Assembly (NCBI GenBank): GCA_910588035.1
Contig: CAJUPY010000039.1
Coordinates: forward strand, 1 to 12,752
Direction of reading: 5' to 3'
DNA from: an uncultured Muribaculaceae bacterium
GTDB lineage: Bacteria; Bacteroidota; Bacteroidia; Bacteroidales; Muribaculaceae
Length of the DNA stretch: 12,752 bases
Shown here one piece after another: positions 1 through 7,000 of this stretch. The first letter of the stretch is position 1. Every line of letters starts with the position of its first letter. The translations under genes and the position numbers were made by a program. Under the pieces are notes generated by a model. It did not search any database, was not told the DNA's origin, and saw only the letters and a list, made by a program, of their open reading frames with translations.

Positions 1-52
1 GAGCGTCGGATTGTGGTTCCGAAGGTCGTGGGTTCGACCCCCACACCTCACC
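1..52 (+). tRNA. tRNA-His (GTG), 5' end cut off by the window
   Basis: The visible part starts at the 3' strand of the D stem. The anticodon stem TCGGA (6-10) pairs with TCCGA (18-22) around the loop TTGTGGT, giving anticodon GTG at 13-15, which reads histidine codons. The T stem GTGGG (28-32) pairs with CCCAC (40-44) around TTCGACC, and ACCTCAC (45-51) is the 3' acceptor strand. Position 73 is C, as expected for the tRNA-His identity pair G-1:C73. The bases after it do not spell CCA, so CCA is probably added after transcription, as is common in Bacteroidetes. The acceptor 5' strand and promoter lie outside the window. Confidence 0.95.
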
Positions 53-58
53 CTTAGG

Positions 59-87
59 AATAGTCCGGAATTTTTCCGGACTATTTT
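59..87 (+). terminator. Terminator hairpin after tRNA-His
   Basis: A perfect 12-bp inverted repeat, AATAGTCCGGAA (59-70) and TTCCGGACTATT (74-85), closes a three-base loop and ends in a short T-rich run. It starts seven bases after the tRNA 3' end and lies before the next gene, so it most likely ends the tRNA-His transcript. Confidence 0.8.
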
Positions 88-118
88 ATTACATACTGAC
101 CCCAAAAAAGTCTCTCCC

Positions 119-1837
119 ATGAAAAAGACAATTCTCACACTCTCGCTGATAGCTACGAGCCTTACGGCCTCCACACAGACTCTTGCGCGTTCCTATGTCG
201 AGCCTACACGCATTGTATGGATTTCAGACACGACCGGCCGGTACATAAAAAATTCTGACGCACTTCTCAAGCCATTTTCAGGACAAGTGTCTGTAGCCTC
301 GAAACAGTTTGCAACACTGCGAAGCGACTCAACAACGACAGCTTCAGTTCTGCTCGATTTCGGCAGAGAACTGCATGGAGGCCTGAAAATTTCATCGGCC
401 ATAAGAGAACAGATGCGGCCACTGAAACTCCGCATCAGACTTGGTGAATCGGTAACCGAAGCCATGAGCGATGTAACAGAACAGCCCAACAGACAGAATG
501 CCACCAATGAACACTCACTTCGCGACGCCACGATAGAAGTGCCGTGGCTCGGGTCAACAACGTTCGGAAACAGCGGCTTCAGATTCGCACGCATCGACCT
601 GTTGGACAAAGATACCGACTACCCCATTGCCAATGTCTCTGCAATACTCGAGGTGACAGACGCTGACGAAAAAGGCTCGTTCAAGTGCGACGACGATCGA
701 TTGACAAGAATATGGAATACAGGTGCATATACTGTCAAACTCAATATGCAGGATTTCCTGTGGGACGGAATAAAACGTGATCGTCTGGTCTGGTTAGGCG
801 ACATGCACCCCGAGGTAATGACGATAGGAACTGTCTTCGGAAATCACGACGTCGTAAAGCGCAGTCTTGACTTCGCCGTAGCCGACACTCCGCTTCCGGG
901 CTGGATGAACGGCATGTGCAGCTACTCGCTGTGGTGGATAATCATTCAGCGTGATCTCTATCTGCAGACCGGAGACATCAGCTATCTGAAATCCACAATA
1001 CCCTACATGACTGAGTTGGTCAGACAAATTGACAGCAAAATAGACAAAAGTGGTTTCGAACATCTTGACGGAACACGTTTCATTGACTGGCCTACGTCTG
1101 AAAATGAAAAAGTAATAAACTCAGGCCTGCAGGCCCTGACGACAATGGCTCTGAGAGCAGCAGTCCAGACAGGCGAATTTGTCAACGACAAGCAGCTTGT
1201 ATCATTGGCCGGAAAGAGCCTGAGGCGTGCCTCATCTGTAAGACCCGACAACCACGGCAACAGCCAGGCTGCAGCCCTGAACATTCTCGCCGGACTTTCA
1301 GACGACATCGATCGTGACTGCAGACTGATTTTGGAAAACGGCATTGACGATTTCACAACTTTCTATGGTTACTATATGCTTGAGGCTCTTGCCATGGGAG
1401 GATATATTGACGAGGCACTTGAACTGATTTCAAAATACTGGGGAGCGATGCTCGATCTCGGAGCTACCACCTTTTGGGAAGATCTGAAATTCAGCGACAC
1501 GAAAAATGCCGGACGCATTGATGAGATTACACCCGAAGGAAAACATGACATTCACGCTGACGGTGGCGCGTATTGCTACAAAGGGTTAAGATTGAGTCTA
1601 TGCCACGGCTGGGCCTCCGGGCCGACGCCATGGCTAACCCGCCACGTTCTCGGCATCAGACCTCTTGAGCCTGGTTGCCGGGTACTCGAGGTCAAACCAA
1701 ATCTTGGAAGACTTAATTACGCCGAAGGCAGCTATCCCACCCCATATGGAACTGTAAATGTCTCGGTCAAAAGAAACAATGAAGGCAAAATTGAATGCAC
1801 CGTAGAATCGCCCGACGAAATTCAAATCAGAAAATAA
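119..1837 (+). CDS. Secreted alpha-L-rhamnosidase-like protein (GH78-type fold)
   Basis: 572 residues if started at ATG 119, which gives a classic signal peptide (MKKTILTLSLIATSLTAS, cleavage around residue 20-25); an upstream in-frame ATG at 11 would lie inside the tRNA and is rejected. Residues about 25-190 look like a beta-sandwich region. Residues about 195-490 look like an (alpha/alpha)6 catalytic domain with the GH78-like stretch WDGIKRDRLVWLGDMHPE (215-232) and GATTFWED, where E454 lies 118 residues from the C-terminus, much like the proposed general base of characterised GH78 enzymes. The C-terminal part (HGWASGPTPWLTRHVLGIRP, then a beta domain) is typical of bacterial rhamnosidases. 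The expected role is release of L-rhamnose from plant or host glycans in the periplasm or at the surface. The usual Asp-Glu-Arg acid motif is altered, so activity or substrate may differ. No SusC/D genes are nearby and no promoter is obvious. Confidence 0.82.
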   Translation: MKKTILTLSLIATSLTASTQTLARSYVEPTRIVWISDTTGRYIKNSDALLKPFSGQVSVASKQFATLRSDSTTTASVLLDFGRELHGGLKISSAIREQMRPLKLRIRLGESVTEAMSDVTEQPNRQNATNEHSLRDATIEVPWLGSTTFGNSGFRFARIDLLDKDTDYPIANVSAILEVTDADEKGSFKCDDDRLTRIWNTGAYTVKLNMQDFLWDGIKRDRLVWLGDMHPEVMTIGTVFGNHDVVKRSLDFAVADTPLPGWMNGMCSYSLWWIIIQRDLYLQTGDISYLKSTIPYMTELVRQIDSKIDKSGFEHLDGTRFIDWPTSENEKVINSGLQALTTMALRAAVQTGEFVNDKQLVSLAGKSLRRASSVRPDNHGNSQAAALNILAGLSDDIDRDCRLILENGIDDFTTFYGYYMLEALAMGGYIDEALELISKYWGAMLDLGATTFWEDLKFSDTKNAGRIDEITPEGKHDIHADGGAYCYKGLRLSLCHGWASGPTPWLTRHVLGIRPLEPGCRVLEVKPNLGRLNYAEGSYPTPYGTVNVSVKRNNEGKIECTVESPDEIQIRK

Positions 1838-1865
1838 GCATCAGTCTGAATTTAGATCTTGCATT

Positions 1866-1907
1866 AAAACAGAAAAACTCATGGAAATCCATGAGTTTTT
1901 CTGTTTT
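1866..1907. terminator. Bidirectional terminator between convergent genes
   Basis: A perfect 20-bp inverted repeat runs from 1866-1885 to 1888-1907 around two central bases. The outer stem is A-rich on the left arm and T-rich on the right (AAAACAGAAAAACTC and its complement), so a U-tract forms on either strand. It lies 29 bases after the rhamnosidase-like gene and 44 bases after the lptD stop, so it can stop transcription from both sides. Confidence 0.88.
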
Positions 1908-1951
1908 ACAACAGTCTATTATAGATCACCATATCTCCGTCAGACAATTCA

Positions 1952-4807
1952 TCAATACCATGTCACTCCGTTTGAGATAGAAGATCTCTTGTCATATTTA
2001 AGATCGGCCAACAGCGATGATTTAACTGAAATATGGAAATTGTAGCTCTTGTAGGGTCCGACTGGAATCACGCTCGCGCGCATTGTGAAACAGTGCAGGT
2101 CGCGCGATATGTTGCAGTTCATGTATGCAATCTTGTGAGTGTCGAAATTATAACTTGCCGAAAATCCGAAACTCCAGTTCTTGGTCGGTTTTATGTTTCC
2201 TGACAAAGATAGGTTCTGGGTGATTTTTCCATTATATTCAAGTTTGTCATAGTTGAATGATCCGTAGCCATAGTTGACGGAGTAGTTGAATGTCAGGCTC
2301 CAGGGAACAGACCAGGGAACATATCCGTCTTCGTCGAGTTCAAGGTCATCTTTTTTCTTGTCGTCACGGTCTGATCCCGACGAATGTCCGTCAGTGTCAT
2401 TACCGTCAAAATTATCACTGTCACTGCCGGCGTTGTCACCGGTGTTTTTCGAACCTCCCTTATCTTTCTTCTTGAAAGTGTCGTTATTAAGCGTATAGGA
2501 GAACGACGTACCCGTACTTGACAGCTTTCCGATTCCCTTGCCCGCTTTCCAGCGCGGAACGTTTACTCTGACAGGGTTTCCGGCAGAGTTCAGTTTGTAG
2601 GTATAGACGTCCCAGGTGGCTGCAAGGTTGAGGTTGAAATTTTTCATCAGTCTCAGCAGCAGCGATGTCTGAATGTTGCTCCAGTTAAGTGAGTCGGCGG
2701 CAAAGTTGTAGCTTTGCGAGACAGAGAAATTTTCGATGAGCGAAATTTTCTTTTCTCCGATACTGTCATTGTCACTCTTGACTTTCATCTCGACATTGTT
2801 TGACAAATTAACGGAGACTGTTCCGGTCTTTCCTTGTCCGGGCACACCGTAAAGGCTGTTGGGGAAGAGCGAATATTTACGTTTCTGTGGAGTACCGTCG
2901 GCTGAAGGCACCTCATATTCACCATAATATCCAAAGAACGACGAGCTGAAGTCAGGTGCTCCGCTGAACGAGATCGAGGGGGTGAAGACGTGACGAATCA
3001 TTTTCACCTTGTCACCGAGGAATGGCAACGGCTGATAAAAACCATATATTTTAGTGTCGAGCGATACCGATGCAGAGAAATCCCAGACATTATAAAAACT
3101 GTAGGAAGTATCCATAACCTCGACCGATGCATTCGGGTCCCATGAACGCCGCACCTTTGTCGTATACATACGGTCGGTAAGATTGATGCTCGGGGTGAGA
3201 TTCAGATATTTAAACAGGCTGAATGTCGCGGAAATCGGCACAGTGTGCCTCATTGCGTTTCGCCAATCCTTGACAAGACTTTTCTTGAAAAATTCATCTT
3301 GTTTGGCCGTCAGTGAATTCTGTAGGACTCCAGAATAGGAAAGTCTGATCTTTTCATACCACTTCTCATCGCCGACAGCCTTCTTTCGTTTGAAAGGATA
3401 GATCTGTTGCATTGTCACCGTCACATTAGGGAACGAGACTGAGAGAGTTGAATCTTGTGTGCGTTGAGAGATGTTGAATGACGTCGACAGAGACCATTTT
3501 GACCGTGGGAAGCGATAGGTCATGTTGATGCTTGAACTCTTTGTGTTCTCGGTAAATCCCGACCCATAGTAACTGTTCAGGTCGTTTCTCGAATATCCGC
3601 TGGTCGTGAAGTTCACGCTTGCCGACAGAGTCATGTTTGGATTAGCCTTGGCATCTTGACTATGGCTCCACAAAATCTGAAAGTTTGTCTGTTTTGAATA
3701 GTCGGCCTGACCTTTGTCACCATAGATCGATTTCAGGTAATTGAGCTGGAAATTACCGTTATATTTATAGCGTTTGACATAGCGCGACTGAGCATTAAGG
3801 CCCCATGAACCCTTTGTGTAGATCTCGCCTGTCAAGGCCAGGTCCATATTGTCGCTGATTGCGAAATAATATCCACCGTTGCTCAGATAAAATCCGCGAG
3901 TGTAGTCATCGCCGAATGTCGGCACAATGACACCCGATGAGTATTTGTCGGTAAACGGAAAATAACCGAACGGAACAGCCAGAGGCAACGGCAAACCGGC
4001 GAGCACCATATAGGCCGGACCAACCACCACGCTTTTTTTAGGCTTAACCTTGCCCCGGGTCAGTTGCATATAGAAATGCGGACACTCATGGTCATCACAT
4101 GTGGTGTATCGGCTGTTTTGAATATAGTATTCGTCACCTTCAGTTTTTTTGGTCTGACCTCCGGTAAGATAACCTTCACCTTGCTGTGTTATCACATCGG
4201 TTATGTAGGCTCGTTTAGTCTTGAAGTTATAGCTCATCGTCTTCGTCTCATAAGTAGAACCGCCCTCATCAAAAACAGGACTACCCTCGACTTCTCCCAA
4301 CGAATCGGTACGTCCAACGGCATATACCGTGTTAGATTCCATGTCCATTTCAATCTCGGCCGCATCGAGTTTAAGGTCACCGTATGTCACATTTCCTTCA
4401 CCATAGATGAACGCCTTGTTGCGGCCGACGAGAATCATCGAGTCTTTTGAGTTGATGACAACCACATTGTCAAGATCGGCTTTCTCACGCCTTATTCTCG
4501 ATTTTTTTTCAGGGGCTGTCATGTGTTTACGCAAAGTGTCGGGCAAGACGGAGTCTATGACTTCACGCATTATTCCTTCAGGAAAACTATCGGCTACTTC
4601 TGCCGGAATATCGGGCAAGAAACTGTCGATTTCGGTCGGAAGCGCGAGATCTGATTCGGGTGCTGAATCAGATTGTTCTTGCGGAAGCGTTTCGGAACGC
4701 CCTTGCGCAACAGCACCCCGCATTTTTGATGCCGTACACGATGTGGCAATTAAAATGCTGAGCAGAAGCGCGATGACAGGGATTATATATCGTTGAGAAT
4801 GACTCAA
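1952..4807 (-). CDS. lptD: LPS assembly outer-membrane protein LptD
   Basis: 951 residues. LptD is the beta-barrel of the translocon that inserts lipopolysaccharide into the outer leaflet, the last step of the Lpt pathway. After an acidic Pro/Ser-rich stretch (about 35-100) comes an OstA/LptA-like jellyroll domain (about 112-235, with the DAAEIEMDMESNTVYAVG repeat pattern) and then a long Tyr/Asn/Ser-rich barrel ending in an aromatic residue. The LAGLPLPLAVPFGYFPFTD region is a family landmark. The start is TTG at 4807: an in-frame stop lies six codons upstream and the first in-frame ATG is codon 29, after the signal sequence. The N-terminus YIIPVIALLLSILIATSC looks like a lipoprotein signal with Cys24. 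The only other cysteines are C237/C242 and C898/C906. A charged low-complexity insert of about 49 residues (779-827) interrupts the barrel. The gene is divergent from pyrK. Confidence 0.93.
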   Translation of the reverse strand: MSHSQRYIIPVIALLLSILIATSCTASKMRGAVAQGRSETLPQEQSDSAPESDLALPTEIDSFLPDIPAEVADSFPEGIMREVIDSVLPDTLRKHMTAPEKKSRIRREKADLDNVVVINSKDSMILVGRNKAFIYGEGNVTYGDLKLDAAEIEMDMESNTVYAVGRTDSLGEVEGSPVFDEGGSTYETKTMSYNFKTKRAYITDVITQQGEGYLTGGQTKKTEGDEYYIQNSRYTTCDDHECPHFYMQLTRGKVKPKKSVVVGPAYMVLAGLPLPLAVPFGYFPFTDKYSSGVIVPTFGDDYTRGFYLSNGGYYFAISDNMDLALTGEIYTKGSWGLNAQSRYVKRYKYNGNFQLNYLKSIYGDKGQADYSKQTNFQILWSHSQDAKANPNMTLSASVNFTTSGYSRNDLNSYYGSGFTENTKSSSINMTYRFPRSKWSLSTSFNISQRTQDSTLSVSFPNVTVTMQQIYPFKRKKAVGDEKWYEKIRLSYSGVLQNSLTAKQDEFFKKSLVKDWRNAMRHTVPISATFSLFKYLNLTPSINLTDRMYTTKVRRSWDPNASVEVMDTSYSFYNVWDFSASVSLDTKIYGFYQPLPFLGDKVKMIRHVFTPSISFSGAPDFSSSFFGYYGEYEVPSADGTPQKRKYSLFPNSLYGVPGQGKTGTVSVNLSNNVEMKVKSDNDSIGEKKISLIENFSVSQSYNFAADSLNWSNIQTSLLLRLMKNFNLNLAATWDVYTYKLNSAGNPVRVNVPRWKAGKGIGKLSSTGTSFSYTLNNDTFKKKDKGGSKNTGDNAGSDSDNFDGNDTDGHSSGSDRDDKKKDDLELDEDGYVPWSVPWSLTFNYSVNYGYGSFNYDKLEYNGKITQNLSLSGNIKPTKNWSFGFSASYNFDTHKIAYMNCNISRDLHCFTMRASVIPVGPYKSYNFHISVKSSLLADLKYDKRSSISNGVTWY

Positions 4808-4833
4808 AGTTGAATTATCTGATTATTACAATG

Positions 4834-4841
4834 CAAAAGTA
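4834..4841 (-). promoter_or_regulatory. Candidate -7 element of the lptD promoter
   Basis: On the minus strand this reads TACTTTTG, an exact match to the Bacteroidetes TAnnTTTG element, about 26 bases before the TTG start of lptD. No TTG or TTTG was found at the expected -33 distance, so the promoter may need an activator or be of moderate strength. Confidence 0.6.
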
Positions 4842-4864
4842 CAAAAAATCACGATAATTTTATG

Positions 4865-4872
4865 TACTTTTG
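4865..4872 (+). promoter_or_regulatory. Candidate -7 element of the pyrK-pyrD promoter
   Basis: TACTTTTG matches TAnnTTTG exactly. Transcription would start near 4878, leaving a leader of about 25 bases before the ATG at 4903 but only about 7 before the ATG at 4885. No clear -33 element precedes it. The region between it and the gene is too short for an attenuator. Confidence 0.6.
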
Positions 4873-4902
4873 CTCTAATATTTAATGAAGCCGATCATCA
4901 CA

Positions 4903-5673
4903 ATGAAAAAACATCTGTTAGACTTCAAAGTCGAAGAAAACATCAGGCTGACCAATGCCTATGCACTGCTTAAACTGACACCGGCCGACGGGAGTGAGCT
5001 ACCCGAGATGCTACCGGGGCAATTTGTACAGGTTGCTGTAGACAGGAGCAAGGCGACATTCCTGCGTCGGCCAATATCTATTAATAATGTGGAAAACAAC
5101 CGGTTGTGGCTACTGATCAGAAATGCCGGCGAGGGTACGGAACATCTCATCGCGTCAAAGCAGGGCGATGTGCTCAATCTGCTGCTACCGCTCGGCAACG
5201 GATTTCCTACCGACAGCGTCAAAGGCAAAATACTGCTTGTAGGAGGTGGAGTCGGTATAGCCCCTCTGGTTTATCTCGGCCGCACTTTGAAAGCATCGGG
5301 ACTTGATGTCGAATTCATGACCGGAGCCCGTTCGAAAAACGACTTGCTGATGATTGATCTGATGCGCGAGATAGGACCGGTGCACATTTCTACCGACGAC
5401 GGTTCTGAAGGAGACTGCGGTGTCGTAACCCTCAATCATGCATGGAACAATGATTGGGCACGTATCTGTTGCTGTGGTCCCGCTCCGATGATGAAAGCTG
5501 TCGCAGCGATAGCGAGACAACGCCAAATCGAGTGTTACGTATCACTTGAGAACATGATGGCATGCGGACTTGGCGCATGTCTGTGTTGCGTGGAAAAAAC
5601 AGTAAAGGGAAATGTGTGTGTATGCACCGAAGGCCCGGTATTCAACATAAACCAACTCACATGGCACGATTAA
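4903..5673 (+). CDS. pyrK: Dihydroorotate dehydrogenase B electron transfer subunit PyrK
   Basis: 256 residues from ATG 4903. PyrK passes electrons from the dihydroorotate dehydrogenase PyrD, via a [2Fe-2S] cluster and FAD, to NAD+ in the fourth step of UMP synthesis in the cytoplasm. Domains in order: an FAD-binding barrel with LRRPISI (54-60), an NAD-binding fold with LLVGGGVGIAP (111-121) and CGPAPMM (191-197), and a C-terminal iron-sulfur domain with C221, C226, C229 and C241 in the family pattern C-x4-C-x2-C-x11-C before the conserved EGPVF. An alternative ATG at 4885 would add six residues; 4903 was chosen because Bacteroidetes PyrK proteins usually begin MKK plus a hydrophobic stretch, and because the promoter leaves a better leader. 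The 3' end overlaps pyrD by 13 bases. Confidence 0.95.
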   Translation: MKKHLLDFKVEENIRLTNAYALLKLTPADGSELPEMLPGQFVQVAVDRSKATFLRRPISINNVENNRLWLLIRNAGEGTEHLIASKQGDVLNLLLPLGNGFPTDSVKGKILLVGGGVGIAPLVYLGRTLKASGLDVEFMTGARSKNDLLMIDLMREIGPVHISTDDGSEGDCGVVTLNHAWNNDWARICCCGPAPMMKAVAAIARQRQIECYVSLENMMACGLGACLCCVEKTVKGNVCVCTEGPVFNINQLTWHD

Positions 5674-6566
5674 ACGTCAATATCGGCTCACTTGAGCTTA
5701 AAAATCCGGTGCTTACCGCATCTGGCACATTCGGCTACGGAACGGAATTCGCCGACCTTATAGATCTTAACCGCCTTGGCGGATTCATCGTCAAAGGAAC
5801 GACTCTCAATGCCCGTGAAGGCAATGACTATCCGAGAATGGCCGAGACTCCGTCGGGAATGCTCAATGCAGTCGGTCTCCAAAATAAAGGTGTCGATTAT
5901 TTCATCGATCAAATCTATCCCACAATAAAAGATTATGACTCACAGATCATTGTGAATGTCTCCGGCGCATGCGTTGACGACTATGTTGAAGTGGCACACA
6001 AACTTGCTCCACTTGAAAAGATCAACGCAATTGAAGTCAACATCTCATGCCCGAACGTCAAACAGGGTGGAATGGCTTTCGGCACAACCTGCGACGGTGC
6101 GGCATCTGTCACCAAAGCAGTCAGAGCCGCCTATGACAAGACTCTGATCATCAAACTCTCGCCTAATGTCACCGACATCACCTCTATAGCGCGTGCTGTA
6201 GAAGATGAGGGTGCCGACTCTGTCTCCCTGATCAATACGTTGCTTGGCATGGCCGTTGATGTTGAACGCCAACGCCCTTGTCTGTCAACTGTGACCGGCG
6301 GCCTGTCAGGTCCGGCAGTCAGACCTGTCGCGGTCAGAATGGTGTGGCAGGTTGCCAAAGCGGTAAAAATTCCGGTAATCGGACTTGGAGGCATAGCCTC
6401 GGGGCGCGACGCGCTTGAGTTCATTCTCGCCGGCGCAACCGCCGTGCAAGTCGGAACTTCAAATTTCGTCGACCCGACAGTGACAATGAAAATCATTGAT
6501 TACATTGACGACTATTGCGTCCGTCACGGTGTCGAAGACATTCATGATCTAATCGGCATTATCTGA
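5661..6566 (+). CDS. pyrD: Dihydroorotate dehydrogenase, catalytic subunit (class 1B)
   Basis: 301 residues, the normal length for class 1B. The enzyme oxidises dihydroorotate to orotate with FMN in a TIM barrel and hands the electrons to PyrK. Visible landmarks are TASGTFGYG (19-27), K45 in VKGTT, NVSG (99-102), NISCPNV with the presumed catalytic base C130, IIKLSPN with K165, and the FMN phosphate-binding segment IGLGGIASGRDA (240-251) followed by AVQVGT. A serine would occupy the C130 position in membrane-bound class 2 enzymes, so cysteine plus the adjacent pyrK supports class 1B. The ATG lies inside the last codons of pyrK (13-base overlap), which suggests translational coupling and equal amounts of both subunits. 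Longer in-frame starts would bury the gene deeper in pyrK and are rejected. Its 3' end overlaps the convergent VanZ-like gene by eight bases. Confidence 0.96.
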   Translation: MARLNVNIGSLELKNPVLTASGTFGYGTEFADLIDLNRLGGFIVKGTTLNAREGNDYPRMAETPSGMLNAVGLQNKGVDYFIDQIYPTIKDYDSQIIVNVSGACVDDYVEVAHKLAPLEKINAIEVNISCPNVKQGGMAFGTTCDGAASVTKAVRAAYDKTLIIKLSPNVTDITSIARAVEDEGADSVSLINTLLGMAVDVERQRPCLSTVTGGLSGPAVRPVAVRMVWQVAKAVKIPVIGLGGIASGRDALEFILAGATAVQVGTSNFVDPTVTMKIIDYIDDYCVRHGVEDIHDLIGII

Positions 6567-6966
6567 CATCTGATTTCATCAGCCACCCGACGACACGGGG
6601 TGAGACCGCTGCCGCCAGAAGTGTTCCGGCAGCATCGGCAAGAAAATCGAGCCAGTCTCCCCCGCGTCCCATATTCATATAATCCTGCAAAAGTTCGATA
6701 GCACCGCCAAACACAATGACAGACACTGCCGCTATGACAATTCTACGGCAATTCCAACCCGACTGTCCATGGCTGCGTATCCAGTCGAGTGTGATGACAA
6801 ACATCAATCCACCGAACATGATGCCATGAACAACCTTGTCGGCATGAGGAAACAGTCTGACGTGGACATCAGGCAATGGTTTCGGCACAAGCGTCAGATA
6901 AAGAATCGCCACCAAAACTACAATTGTGAACCCCCACCGGGGCATCGAATCAATAATCTTTTTCAT
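6559..6966 (-). CDS. VanZ-like family small membrane protein
   Basis: 135 residues from ATG 6966. There are four hydrophobic segments, at about 11-28, 46-62, 75-92 and 107-128. Family marks are DKVVHGIMFGGL (43-54), E91 in the third segment followed by LLQ, and RGGDWLDFLADAAGTL (101-116), the polar motif before the last helix. VanZ from a vancomycin-resistance cluster gives low-level teicoplanin resistance, but most family members, including short Bacteroidetes ones such as this, have no known function and should not be read as resistance genes. A longer in-frame version starting at 7068 would run through the start of the neighbouring secreted hydrolase and is rejected. The stop overlaps the convergent pyrD by eight bases. 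Confidence 0.85.
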   Translation of the reverse strand: MKKIIDSMPRWGFTIVVLVAILYLTLVPKPLPDVHVRLFPHADKVVHGIMFGGLMFVITLDWIRSHGQSGWNCRRIVIAAVSVIVFGGAIELLQDYMNMGRGGDWLDFLADAAGTLLAAAVSPRVVGWLMKSDVR

Positions 6967-6975
6967 ATTCACGCA

Positions 6976-6983
6976 CAAATTTA
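6976..6983 (-). promoter_or_regulatory. Possible -7 element for the VanZ-like gene
   Basis: On the minus strand this reads TAAATTTG, matching TAnnTTTG. It lies only nine bases before the ATG at 6966, so the transcript would have a leader of a few bases at most. No -33 element was seen at the usual distance. The match could be chance in AT-rich sequence. Confidence 0.3.
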
Positions 6984-7000
6984 CGACATTTATCATTAAC

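Larger units (their letters stand above)
4833..4873. repeat. 11-bp inverted repeat across the lptD/pyrK divergent promoter
   Basis: GCAAAAGTACA (4833-4843) and TGTACTTTTGC (4863-4873) are perfect inverted copies, 19 bases apart, centred at 4853. Each arm contains one of the two divergent -7 elements, so the symmetry may just be two promoters back to back, or may also form a shared protein-binding site. Confidence 0.75.

Noticed and set aside
11..118. N-terminal extension of the rhamnosidase-like protein
   Set aside because: It would start inside the tRNA-His and cross its terminator; the internal ATG at 119 gives a normal signal peptide.
5562..5660. Longer PyrD starting inside pyrK
   Set aside because: The extra 33 residues are pyrK's iron-sulfur region read in another frame; family members begin at the MARLNVNIGSLELKNP position.
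6559..6966. Glycopeptide resistance gene (vanZ proper)
   Set aside because: It shares only the broad VanZ-like membrane fold; no van cluster genes are nearby and such proteins are common in non-resistant bacteria.
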